Shown piece after piece: positions 54,621 through 64,000 of a DNA stretch of 64,000 nucleotides (the first letter of the stretch is position 1; each line of letters begins with the position of its first letter). The stretch is from Diogma glabrata (taxonomy: Eukaryota > Arthropoda > Insecta > Diptera > Cylindrotomidae): positions 145,416,945 through 145,480,944 of the forward strand of contig OY856188.1 in NCBI GenBank assembly GCA_963693315.1, given 5' to 3'. A program made the translations under genes and the position numbers. The notes beneath the pieces are model-generated. The model was not told the DNA's origin. It searched no databases and was given only the letters and a program-made list of their open reading frames with translations.

Positions 54621-57234
54621 ATATTTTTCAAATTTTACATGCAAAAAGTAGTAAATCGTAGTAAAATAAAATTAAATAACTAAATACATGAAAAAAATTT
54701 GCATCCAGCATAAATATATGCCTTCTTAAAATTATTCAAAACACCTGTGATGCAGAAACGGCTAGTGCAGACTTGAAATTACTTGAAATATACATAAAAT
54801 TTTACAAAATGTTTATTATTTTGTTACTGATATCACCCAAATTTTATAATTACCGAAACCTTCAGTTCAAGCGTTCACAGAAATTGAAAAAGAGCAGATA
54901 AGTTGGATTTTATAAAACCGATTTTTGCGCTTTTATTTCCATATAACTATACAAAATATATCAAAAAAACGAAATAAAATATAACGTTATCGTTACGTTT
55001 TACGTTATTGTAACGCAATTTAATTTTTAAAACGTTATGAAAGTAATTATTACTAATAACGCTATTTCATTTCGTTTTTTCGTTTTAGCGTTACGTTTCG
55101 AGTAACGTTTTGCAACACTGATATAAACACAATGATATACAAATTGTATTCAACGACAAATTTTTTCCAAGCAAAAGGGTTAAAGATAAAAACAACAACA
55201 TAAAATAAAATTGAATTATTTTATGAATCAGATCAACATGTTAGGTAAAATAATGTTATTGAATACATATTCTGAGATTTTCTCGAAGTTTCTTCGTAAA
55301 GAAAGTGACCTCGAAAAATCGAGAAATTATGCAGAATTGTATATAAGGAATTCCTCTTGCAAAATTAAATTAGTTTTACTTCAGACCTGCGAAGATGTAA
55401 AGTTATAATTTAAATTATGTACTGCGATAATGTTAATAATTGTGATTATGTATGAGACATTGTTTTTATTTTCGACCGTATATGTTATATTAATGTTGGA
55501 TTTTTATTTTCGGCTTTTCGGTCACAATTGTCGGTATTTAGTTTTGCTTAGATTAATTGTAGTTTAAATTAATTGTACGAAACGCTGTATCGTGCACATA
55601 AATTCGTGTAAATAGAAGAAGTTATTTTTAAATTAGTTTTTGTAAATAAAGTTTTAAATATGGAAATAAATATTAATTTTTCAATATATAAATAACAAAA
55701 GCGTGTATTACGTCCTCGAATAAGCTTGTATTAAGTTAAAGGCAAGTTCGCTTCCTGAAAATTAAATATTGGTCTAAAATGACGATATATTTTGTTATAG
55801 ACTTCAATGCTTTTATAAGATGTATATTCTCCTCAAACATTAAAAAAAAAATATTTTTCCTTCCAGAAACTATAAAAATAGGGCTATTTTTGTTTGTTTA
55901 CAACCAAAATTGGATGGGTTGTTAGTCTTAATGGAATAAAATAAACAACTGTTTTTTATTCTGTTGCGCGAACGTTGCGAAACATAATGATACAATTTAT
56001 TTGATCGTATTGAACTCTGAAATATATTTTTTTATATTTTTTAACTAGTTTGATTGTGTTTTATAAAAAAATTAACAAACACATTTTCGCACTGATTACT
56101 ACTACTACTACCACGGCTACTTATTATGTTTAAATTTAATTAAATTGAATCAAATTTTAATTGTGTAAAATTATTATTTTTTTGTTGTTTGTTTTTGTTG
56201 TGATGATTGTTTTTCATTAGTCATTAGTATAAAATTTGATGTCTTTTAATATTTATTTATATTTTGTTGAAAAATTTTATTATTAATTTTTTAAGAAGTA
56301 CCTCATGGATAAACGTACTTCCCAGAAGATCAAATCGATTTTTTCAGAATCTGCAAACTTCAATTATGTCAACGAGATTTGTTTTGTTTAAATTGCATTT
56401 CAAAATAAATTCAATGTTTTTCTTTCAAATGTCTATTTCAAAAAGCTTATATATAACTAAATTTGTGAAAAATAATAGCCGAAATAATTGACCCGTAAAA
56501 TAATTTTGAAAAAAGTTCGTGCAATGTGCTTTCATTTATGTGCATATTACAAAATCTCCGTGCACAAAATTGTGCATAATACATGCTATAATACATGTAA
56601 AACAACAATGTTAGCTGCATGTTTCAGGAATAATAAAAGAACGAAGCGGAACGATATATATTTAATGATAAGAATAATAAACAAAAAATAAAAAATATGG
56701 AGAGTGAAAAAGTAGTTTAATATTTTTTAAAGTGACTGGTTTCATTTAACTTTTTATGAGATAATCTGAGTTTCGTAATAATAAATTGATGAATTTTATT
56801 TTATTTTCATCTAAAATTATGTGCAAAATGTTTTTGTGAAGGTAATGAAAACATACACTAAAAACAAACGGACACTTTGAATAATTAATTTTAGTGATTC
56901 AAAAATATAATTATTTTTTTTCATGTTTTTTGTTTGTCATTTCTCATGTTTCATTTTCTCAGGTCATTTCTCATTTTACTGATATTTAAGTTTATTTTTA
57001 ATGATATTCTGAAAATGATTTCTGTTTTTTTTTATTTAAATTATATCGTTAAAACAATGGCAAAAAATAGACGCATGATTTACAAATTCAATCACACATA
57101 AATTTTCTTTTCACAACTTTTACAATACGACCGCAATCGATGCATTTGTCGTAATAACGTTATATCAAAAATTAAATTTTTTCTGTTCAATGTATATACG
57201 TTCGTACATACGGAACGTAGCTGATCTATTCGAT
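54621..57234. other. Unassigned AT-rich DNA
   Basis: No gene was recognised. 54985-55110 is rich in AACGTTA/TAACG words (CGTTATCGTTACGTTTTACG) and may be a decayed repeat. Open frames at 55211, 56264 and 56488 are short and AT-rich, with no family features. Confidence 0.35.
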
Positions 57235-57239
57235 AAAAT

Positions 57240-57522
57240 TGTTTCACCTTCTGCGCTTAATATTGATGGTGTCTAACCACAAATAAAATGCCAAGCTTTA
57301 GATCAAAATTTATTTTATTTAAATATTTCGGTCCTTTTTGTAAACACTCTAAGGAGTATTAAGTTCAGTTTTCAGAATATAGTTCGTAATAAGTTTTAGT
57401 ATAAACTTTACTAAAGAGGATCCCTCAAAGGATCGAAATATTTAAATAAAATAAATTTTGATCTAAAGCTTGGCATTTTATTAGTGGTTAGACACCACCA
57501 ATGTTAAGCGTAGAAGGTGAAA
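57240..57522. mobile_element. Inverted pair of Penelope-type termini (PLE-D)
   Basis: Arms of about 95 bp, TTTCACCTTCTGCGCTTAAT on the left and its inverse ending near 57522, both pass through GTCTAACCAC, CCAAGCTTTAGATCAAAAT and AAATATTTCG. The last part parallels the PLE-B 3' terminus (CCAAGCTTTAGACC...ATATATTTCGAGG). Between the arms, 57331-57405, is a short unrelated stretch. Each side carries a decayed hammerhead-like core. This looks like a head-to-head Penelope pair with the coding region lost. Confidence 0.65.
57407..57446 (+). ncRNA. Degenerate hammerhead-like motif of PLE-D
   Basis: TTTA, CTAAAGA, GGATCC-ctcaaa-GGATC, GAAA, TATT, TAAA. The layout is conserved but the G of CUGANGA is A, which should abolish cleavage. 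The mirrored copy near 57324-57360 is more decayed. Confidence 0.5.
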
Positions 57523-57657
57523 TAATGTTACCAAAAATGTGTATACTGTCTTGTATTCTCTTTCGTTCCTCTTATTTGTATTAGAAAAATAGAGATAAAT
57601 GAAAACAAAGAAAATACCAAGCTTTAGACCTTTAATTGCTTATTATTTTATTTCTTT

Positions 57658-57698
57658 TGCATATATTTCGAGGTTTTTGTGACCTCCTCTTCAGTGCA
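57658..57698 (-). ncRNA. Hammerhead ribozyme-like motif, PLE-B left copy
   Basis: Mirror of 61941-61981 with the same sequence: TGCA, CTGAAGA, stem II GAGGT/ACCTC, GAAA, TATA, TGCA. Core intact. Confidence 0.75.
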
Positions 57699-58289
57699 CT
57701 ATTACAGGATGTGAGAATGAAAGATAAAATTATACAAAAATGTTAAAATTAAAGTAATATGAACTTACATAGATATTAAGCAAAATTTCAATTTTTTAGC
57801 ATTTTAGTTTTTCTACATAAATCAACTCCATTAAGTTTCGTTTTTTCCGATAAAAATATAAAATTGTATGCAAACAACCATTTAAATAAATTAAATTATA
57901 TGAACACATTAAAAAATTTAAAAGTTAAAAAATTATTAAAAAATTATTAAAAATTTTACGGACAAATAAATTAAATTAAAAATGTTTTGTCATTTACTAA
58001 AAATTATCTAAAGTACGTATCAAATATTTTATTTTAATTGGTCAATGAACTAAATAAAATTGTAAAACAAGACCTTATTAATCCCGCCGTTTTTTCTTGT
58101 CTGTACATAACGAATCCGTTATCAGCTGTTCTTATGTATATATATGTTCTTGTCATTGTTATTTGTTTTATGTCAAAATATATTATTATGACTAAACAAA
58201 CTGGTACGTTAGTTTGATTTTCAGAGGTTTTGTTTTTTCTTTATTGTTGATGGTTGTGTTATTCTAATTAATTTAACTGCAATTTTTGG

Positions 58290-59811
58290 TTATTGTTTCT
58301 TCTGTTTTAAGTGATTTAAGATATGAGTGAAGGCAGGATTTAGTATCTCAAAATCCGACTTGAGATTTACTGTGTTTTGTTTGTGTTGGTGAATAGAGAT
58401 TGACTCCAGTGTTAAACGTTTTTCCCAATGTTTTTCCTTCGTTAATATTTTGGTGTCATCATAATTGAACCGGTGTCCTGTTTGTTTGCTGTGGTGGAAA
58501 GCAGCAGTATTGTTAGTTTTTGTTTTGTTTGTTGAGACATCATTGATATGTTGTTTTAATCGACTACCTAGTTTTTGTCCCGTTTGGCCAATGTAGACCC
58601 CTGCACAGTTGTTGCAGTTTATTGCATAAACCACACCGTGTTGTTCCATGGTGTTGACTTTGTCATAGGGCTTGCTTGTTGTTTTTCCTACAGTTGTATA
58701 TGGTTTGAAAGCTACTTTTATATTGTGGTCATTGGATGAAAATAAATGGCTGAGTTTTTCAGAAAGGTTTTTTGTGTATATCATTCCTTTGTAATTAATT
58801 CGGGTGCTGTGATCCTTAGTGTTGTTTTTGTCCTGTTTGTGGTATTGTTTTAATAACTGGTTTATTAATTTCTTGGGGTAGCCATTCATTGCTAGGATGC
58901 TGTGTATTTTATCTAGAGTTTCGTGCTTGTAGTCTTCGGATGTGATTGTTAACATTCTGGATATTAACCCATAAGCCATACTATTTTTTTGGTGTTGTGG
59001 GTGTTCAGATTGATAGTTTATTAATCTATTTTTTGATGTTGGTTTTTGGTAATAGCTTGTTGTTATTTTGTTGTTGCTGTTTCTGTGTATTATCATATCC
59101 AGATATGGAATCTCATTATTGTTTTCCATTTCATATGTGAATTGGATTGATTTATTTTCGTTGTTTAGTATCCTGTAAAAGTTCTCCATCTCTTCATTTG
59201 GTATTATAGCCAAAGTGTCATCTACGTATTTTACAAGAAGAGTGGGTGTAAAGCCAGCATTATGTAAGGCAGAATCTAATAGATCTGTTATTACAAAATC
59301 AGCTAGTATACCGGATACAGAACCACCTATTGTGAGACCATCTTTCTGTTTATAGTATCTGTTGTTGAATTTTACGTAGTTGCTTTCCACTACGCAAAGA
59401 CTTATCATTTTGTTAAATACATTTTCTGGTATTGGTGTTATTTGTTCTATGAGTGGCCATCTTTTGTGTATGGATTGGTATACTAGATCTATGGGTATGC
59501 GTTCATACATGGAAACAATGTCAAATGAGACTATAATGTCATCGTTTTGCATCTCTATGCCATCCAGAATTTGTTTTAGATGGTAAGAATTTCTTATATT
59601 ATATTCATTATTTCTTATTGCTGTGGTTAAAATTTTGTTTAGCTCTTTTGCCATTTTTTTCTGTGGGAGAATTGTTTGAGTTGATTATGAACCTAGTACC
59701 CGGTTTGTGAATCTTTGGTGTTGCACGGGCACGTGGTGGTTGTGCAGTGAAAGTAAGTAGTTGTTTTTTCTTTCTTGTGTCAATAAATCTATGTTTTAAT
59801 AGATCCCGCAC
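58290..59811 (-). pseudogene. PLE-B left ORF, frameshifted in an A run
   Basis: It encodes the same protein as 59829-61349 but has seven A residues instead of six in the run before ATGGC (plus strand 59654-59660). This splits it into a 67-codon start (59811-59608) and a 454-codon remainder (59654-58290). The remainder keeps FDIVSMYERIP, YVDD and the GIY-YIG domain. It differs from the right copy at one residue that I saw (SYHLKQ against SYHLNQ). Confidence 0.9.
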
Positions 59812-59828
59812 TATACTTATATAGTATA

Positions 59829-61349
59829 GTGCGGGATCTATTAAAACATAGATTTATTGACACAAGAAAGAAAAAACAACTACTTACTTTCACTGCACAA
59901 CCACCACGTGCCCGTGCAACACCAAAGATTCACAAACCGGGTACTAGGTTCATAATCAACTCAAACAATTCTCCCACAGAAAAAATGGCAAAAGAGCTAA
60001 ACAAAATTTTAACCACAGCAATAAGAAATAATGAATATAATATAAGAAATTCTTACCATCTAAATCAAATTCTGGATGGCATAGAGATGCAAAACGATGA
60101 CATTATAGTCTCATTTGACATTGTTTCCATGTATGAACGCATACCCATAGATCTAGTATACCAATCCATACACAAAAGATGGCCACTCATAGAACAAATA
60201 ACACCAATACCAGAAAATGTATTTAACAAAATGATAAGTCTTTGCGTAGTGGAAAGCAACTACGTAAAATTCAACAACAGATACTATAAACAGAAAGATG
60301 GTCTCACAATAGGTGGTTCTGTATCCGGTATACTAGCTGATTTTGTAATAACAGATCTATTAGATTCTGCCTTACATAATGCTGGCTTTACACCCACTCT
60401 TCTTGTAAAATACGTAGATGACACTTTGGCTATAATACCAAATGAAGAGATGGAGAACTTTTACAGGATACTAAACAACGAAAATAAATCAATCCAATTC
60501 ACATATGAAATGGAAAACAATAATGAGATTCCATATCTGGATATGATAATACACAGAAACAGCAACAACAAAATAACAACAAGCTATTACCAAAAACCAA
60601 CATCAAAAAATAGATTAATAAACTATCAATCTGAACACCCACAACACCAAAAAAATAGTATGGCTTATGGGTTAATATCCAGAATGTTAACAATCACATC
60701 CGAAGACTACAAGCACGAAACTCTAGATAAAATACACAGCATCCTAGCAATGAATGGCTACCCCAAGAAATTAATAAACCAGTTATTAAAACAATACCAC
60801 AAACAGGACAAAAACAACACTAAGGATCACAGCACCCGAATTAATTACAAAGGAATGATATACACAAAAAACCTTTCTGAAAAACTCAGCCATTTATTTT
60901 CATCCAATGACCACAATATAAAAGTAGCTTTCAAACCATATACAACTGTAGGAAAAACAACAAGCAAGCCCTATGACAAAGTCAACACCATGGAACAACA
61001 CGGTGTGGTTTATGCAATAAACTGCAACAACTGTGCAGGGGTCTACATTGGCCAAACGGGACAAAAACTAGGTAGTCGATTAAAACAACATATCAATGAT
61101 GTCTCAACAAACAAAACAAAAACTAACAATACTGCTGCTTTCCACCACAGCAAACAAACAGGACACCGGTTCAATTATGATGACACCAAAATATTAACGA
61201 AGGAAAAACATTGGGAAAAACGTTTAACACTGGAGTCAATCTCTATTCACCAACACAAACAAAACACAGTAAATCTCAAGTCGGATTTTGAGATACTAAA
61301 TCCTGCCTTCACTCATATCTTAAATCACTTAAAACAGAAGAAACAATAA
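59829..61349 (+). CDS. Penelope-like RT + GIY-YIG endonuclease (N-terminally truncated)
   Basis: 506 codons, uninterrupted. It begins within the RT: PRARATPKIHKPGTRFI (RT2), IIVSFDIVSMYERIP (RT3 with catalytic Asp), DGLTIGGSVSGILADFV (RT4), LLVKYVDDTLAI (RT5; Asp pair at residues 197-198), IPYLDMIIHR, then a thumb-like region. The GIY-YIG endonuclease starts near residue 392: GVVYAINCNNCAGVYIGQTG with the CxxC insert typical of Penelope, then RLKQHIND, AAFHHSKQTGH and KRLTLESISI. Full Penelope proteins are some 700-850 residues, so about 200-300 N-terminal residues, including RT1, are missing. The ATG at 59829 is only the first one after the palindrome centre. Lack of stops suggests a young copy. 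Confidence 0.93.
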   Translation: MRDLLKHRFIDTRKKKQLLTFTAQPPRARATPKIHKPGTRFIINSNNSPTEKMAKELNKILTTAIRNNEYNIRNSYHLNQILDGIEMQNDDIIVSFDIVSMYERIPIDLVYQSIHKRWPLIEQITPIPENVFNKMISLCVVESNYVKFNNRYYKQKDGLTIGGSVSGILADFVITDLLDSALHNAGFTPTLLVKYVDDTLAIIPNEEMENFYRILNNENKSIQFTYEMENNNEIPYLDMIIHRNSNNKITTSYYQKPTSKNRLINYQSEHPQHQKNSMAYGLISRMLTITSEDYKHETLDKIHSILAMNGYPKKLINQLLKQYHKQDKNNTKDHSTRINYKGMIYTKNLSEKLSHLFSSNDHNIKVAFKPYTTVGKTTSKPYDKVNTMEQHGVVYAINCNNCAGVYIGQTGQKLGSRLKQHINDVSTNKTKTNNTAAFHHSKQTGHRFNYDDTKILTKEKHWEKRLTLESISIHQHKQNTVNLKSDFEILNPAFTHILNHLKQKKQ

Positions 61350-61940
61350 CCAAAAATTGCAGTTAAATTAATTAGAATAACACAACCATCAACAATAAAG
61401 AAAAAACAAAACCTCTGAAAATCAAACTAACGTACCAGTTTGTTTAGTCATAATAATATATTTTGACATAAAACAAATAACAATGACAAGAACATATATA
61501 TACATAAGAACAGCTGATAACGGATTCGTTATGTACAGACAAGAAAAAACGGCGGGATTAATAAGGTCTTGTTTTACAATTTTATTTAGTTCATTGACCA
61601 ATTAAAATAAAATATTTGATACGTACTTTAGATAATTTTTAGTAAATGACAAAACATTTTTAATTTAATTTATTTGTCCGTAAAATTTTTAATAATTTTT
61701 TAATAATTTTTTAACTTTTAAATTTTTTAATGTGTTCATATAATTTAATTTATTTAAATGGTTGTTTGCATACAATTTTATATTTTTATCGGAAAAAACG
61801 AAACTTAATGGAGTTGATTTATGTAGAAAAACTAAAATGCTAAAAAATTGAAATTTTGCTTAATATCTATGTAAGTTCATATTACTTTAATTTTAACATT
61901 TTTGTATAATTTTATCTTTCATTCTCACATCCTGTAATAG

Positions 61941-61981
61941 TGCACTGAAGAGGAGGTCACAAAAACCTCGAAATATATGCA
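61941..61981 (+). ncRNA. Hammerhead ribozyme-like motif, PLE-B right copy
   Basis: TGCA (stem I), CTGAAGA, G, GAGGT-cacaaaa-ACCTC (stem II), GAAA, TATA, TGCA (stem I). The core fits CUGANGA...GAAA exactly. As in PLE-A, only UAUA lies between GAAA and stem I, so stem III (AUAU) could pair only between two molecules; the expected cleavage triplet is AUA. It sits about 590 bp after the ORF. Confidence 0.75.
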
Positions 61982-62099
61982 AAAGAAATAAAATAATAAG
62001 CAATTAAAGGTCTAAAGCTTGGTATTTTCTTTGTTTTCATTTATCTCTATTTTTCTAATACAAATAAGAGGAACGAAAGAGAATACAAGACAGTATACA

Positions 62100-64000
62100 T
62101 ATATACATTATAGACCAGTTTTATGGTACATATTTTACAAATTTATATCATAAACAACACACTTACACAGTTACCAAAAATGTTATTCTAGGAAAGATTC
62201 AAACCCTATAAGAAAACCGTAGTCAGAAAAGTTATTCATCAAATATTTTTGTATATATGCCTGAAAATTCTATGCACATTTTGTATATGTACGCTTGTTT
62301 ACATGATTTAAAAATGTTAAATAAAACAATTAGGTATGACGTTAGCACTCAAATACTTTTGAACTTTAACTAAATTTAAAATTTACTTTTTACTTTACTT
62401 TACTTTTTATTTAATTTAATTTTTAATTATAAAATGTGCATAGATTCGTGCAACACGCACATAAGGTTTGTCGGGAATAGTGATTAAGGTGGTATATCTT
62501 TTAAATCTTTTTCATTGGAATTTTTTTATTTTATCTTAATAATATTTTGTATTTAATTTATTAAAATTTAGCTATTAATCGAGTCAAATTAGGTTTTTAC
62601 TTCTAAGTCCTCAGGGACAGCTCCGATTTTTAAATGTGTGTTTTTATATATTATTTGAAATCAGAAACATTACAATTTGCGCAATTAATATTTATATTGT
62701 TTAAATAATATAAACATAATGTATGCAAAGATTAAATTTCACGGTATTTATTAACTTTTAAATAGTAAAAGTCAAAAACAAATTATTTCTTTTTTATTTT
62801 ATAATTATTATAAGCTTTAAATTATATGAATATTGTAAGAAAAAAAGCATTTTATTCCACCTTATCTAATTATGTAAAATAAAGCTTATTTTATATTTTA
62901 ATAAACAATTTATTGTGTATTTCCAACTTTTCCACCCTTAAAAACCACCTACTAGGAATTAGATAATAAGTAAAAGTAAACGACAATATTGTAAAAATAC
63001 TATTATAGGCAAATAACCTTTATTTTGATAATATATGTCATTAGAGGTACTACCACTATCAATTTCGTCCGCTAGGTAAATTGTAGGAAAATTTTAGCAG
63101 TTGTCACCACAGTGTCCTTAAATGTTGAGTTATAATATCTTTAGAGGGCTCCAACTGGTTGACCCAAAGAGGACAACTTGAGTTCGTTTTTTTGTGGTTG
63201 CTTTTATGAATGATTCATAGCGTATCTTCTCCGTAGATATGCTGATAACTCTTCGACACGACTCAAACGATTATATCAAATTGAATGTCTCTAGCGATTC
63301 CGTACAAAACGATTAGAAGAACTTTTACAAAATATCTTAATCTTATCTCACACCAGAACGTTTTTCTAATAGATAAATACGTATGGTAGATACGACAGAG
63401 GTAAATACGTAAGAGGTAGGTATGTGAGAGTTACGGTCACCTTCATAGACATAAGTACATCCGAGTTTTATGTGTATATAAATGCTCCCCGCACATATGA
63501 TAATCTATGGAGCTCCAAAATCATGTGGAATAAAACAGCGTTTTTGCACAGAAAAATGCGAGTGGTTTTTGTAACATAACTTTCTCAATTGTAGAGCTCT
63601 AACTTCCATTAAAAAAATGATTCATAGGTGCTTTCAAAACTATAAGATGATATACATTCCAACATGCCCAAACCCTTTACCTTCAAATGGTTAAGGGTTA
63701 AACAATTCGAAAGGAGTGATGCAAACTATAGATGCAGACTATAATGCAAACTTGAACAGTTATATCTCCGGTATTTTTTATCCTATAAAACCAAAACAAA
63801 ATCAATTTTTGGGTAAGAAAAACCAACGTTTTTGTGTGGAATATTTTAACGAAAATTTTTTAGTTTTAGAGTTATTGTAAACAAAGGGTACTTTTTTAAG
63901 AAATTTGAAATTTGAAAATACGTTTTTTATTACTATCACACTTTTTTCGAAAAATTTGTATTTTAATCTAGCCAAACTTCTGGATCATATAAGTAACACT
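62100..64000. other. Unassigned AT-rich DNA
   Basis: No gene, RNA or complete repeat was recognised. 62480-62545 (TGATTAAGGTGGTATATC, then TTTTTCATTGGAAT) resembles 17618-17690, so a small piece of a dispersed repeat is present. 63150-63600 is less AT-rich but has no open frame of note. Confidence 0.4.

Larger units (their letters stand above)
57540..59819 (-). mobile_element. PLE-B left copy (minus strand)
   Basis: Left arm of a palindrome centred near 59820. It carries a 5'-truncated Penelope ORF (59811-58290), a long AT-rich 3' region, a hammerhead-like motif (57658-57698) and ends near 57540 (GTATACTGTCTTGTATTCTC). The two arms agree almost base for base; I saw one missense difference and one A-run length difference in the coding part. 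Confidence 0.92.
59820..62099 (+). mobile_element. PLE-B right copy (plus strand)
   Basis: Right arm of the palindrome: ORF 59829-61349, 3' region, hammerhead-like motif 61941-61981, end near 62099. The two copies meet head to head at GCACTATAC-ttatata-GTATAGTGC (59808-59832). The flanks differ beyond 57540 and 62099. Both copies are truncated at the same 5' point, which a single inverted duplication would explain. Confidence 0.92.

Overview
This is a eukaryotic, strongly AT-rich window. The mix of Penelope-like elements, Jockey/CR1-type LINEs, a Ty3/Gypsy element, a Helitron, pogo, PIF/Harbinger-like and foldback DNA elements suggests an insect, most likely a higher fly (Diptera). The species cannot be told from the sequence. 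I found no convincing single-copy host gene, rRNA, tRNA or CRISPR array; almost every coding stretch belongs to a mobile element, most of them broken.

Layout. 1-8 kb: an AT minisatellite, foldback elements, a LINE-A fragment split by a pogo/Tigger-like transposon with TA target duplications, and a PIF/Harbinger-like MITE. 8-11 kb: a Helitron with both ends, inserted between A and T, that kept its Pif1-type helicase and lost most of the Rep domain. 11.8-13.9 kb: LINE-A on the minus strand (5' UTR, endonuclease, piece of RT). 15.6-21.9 kb: a transposon with about 0.6-kb inverted repeats and a broken gene I cannot assign to a superfamily; its gene is split by a MITE that carries a second, related MITE, and it also holds a Penelope fragment. 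21.9-31.8 kb: hairpin repeats, a tandem 349-bp repeat, short LINE-A derivatives, a 38-nt palindrome with a ribozyme-like core, a Helitron/minisatellite-like repeat and long unassigned DNA. 31.8-35 kb: LINE-B with a nearly intact 882-codon ORF.

36.4-48.5 kb: a 328-bp satellite, then a Penelope complex (PLE-A) flanked by (TA)n on both sides. It consists of one near-complete minus-strand copy, a tandem partial copy, and an inverted third copy. A Ty3/Gypsy element with almost identical LTRs sits inside the partial copy (4-bp duplication ATAT). 48.5-57.2 kb: foldback and PIF/Harbinger-like MITEs, a LINE-C 3' fragment, another LINE-A fragment, and a short LINE-A derivative (duplication AACTA) inside a hairpin MITE. 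57.2-62.1 kb: a small inverted Penelope-terminus pair and a near-perfect 4.56-kb palindrome of two head-to-head Penelope copies (PLE-B), one with an intact 506-codon RT/GIY-YIG ORF. 62.1-64 kb: nothing recognised.

Main points for a second look: (1) hammerhead-ribozyme-like motifs recur at the termini of at least four Penelope families here, several with an intact CUGANGA...GAAA core and a self-complementary AUAU stem III that suggests a dimeric fold; (2) the 4.56-kb PLE-B palindrome; (3) an unclassified long-TIR transposon with its own gene remnants; (4) a short retroelement family made of LINE-A 5' UTR plus 3' UTR with the whole coding region removed.
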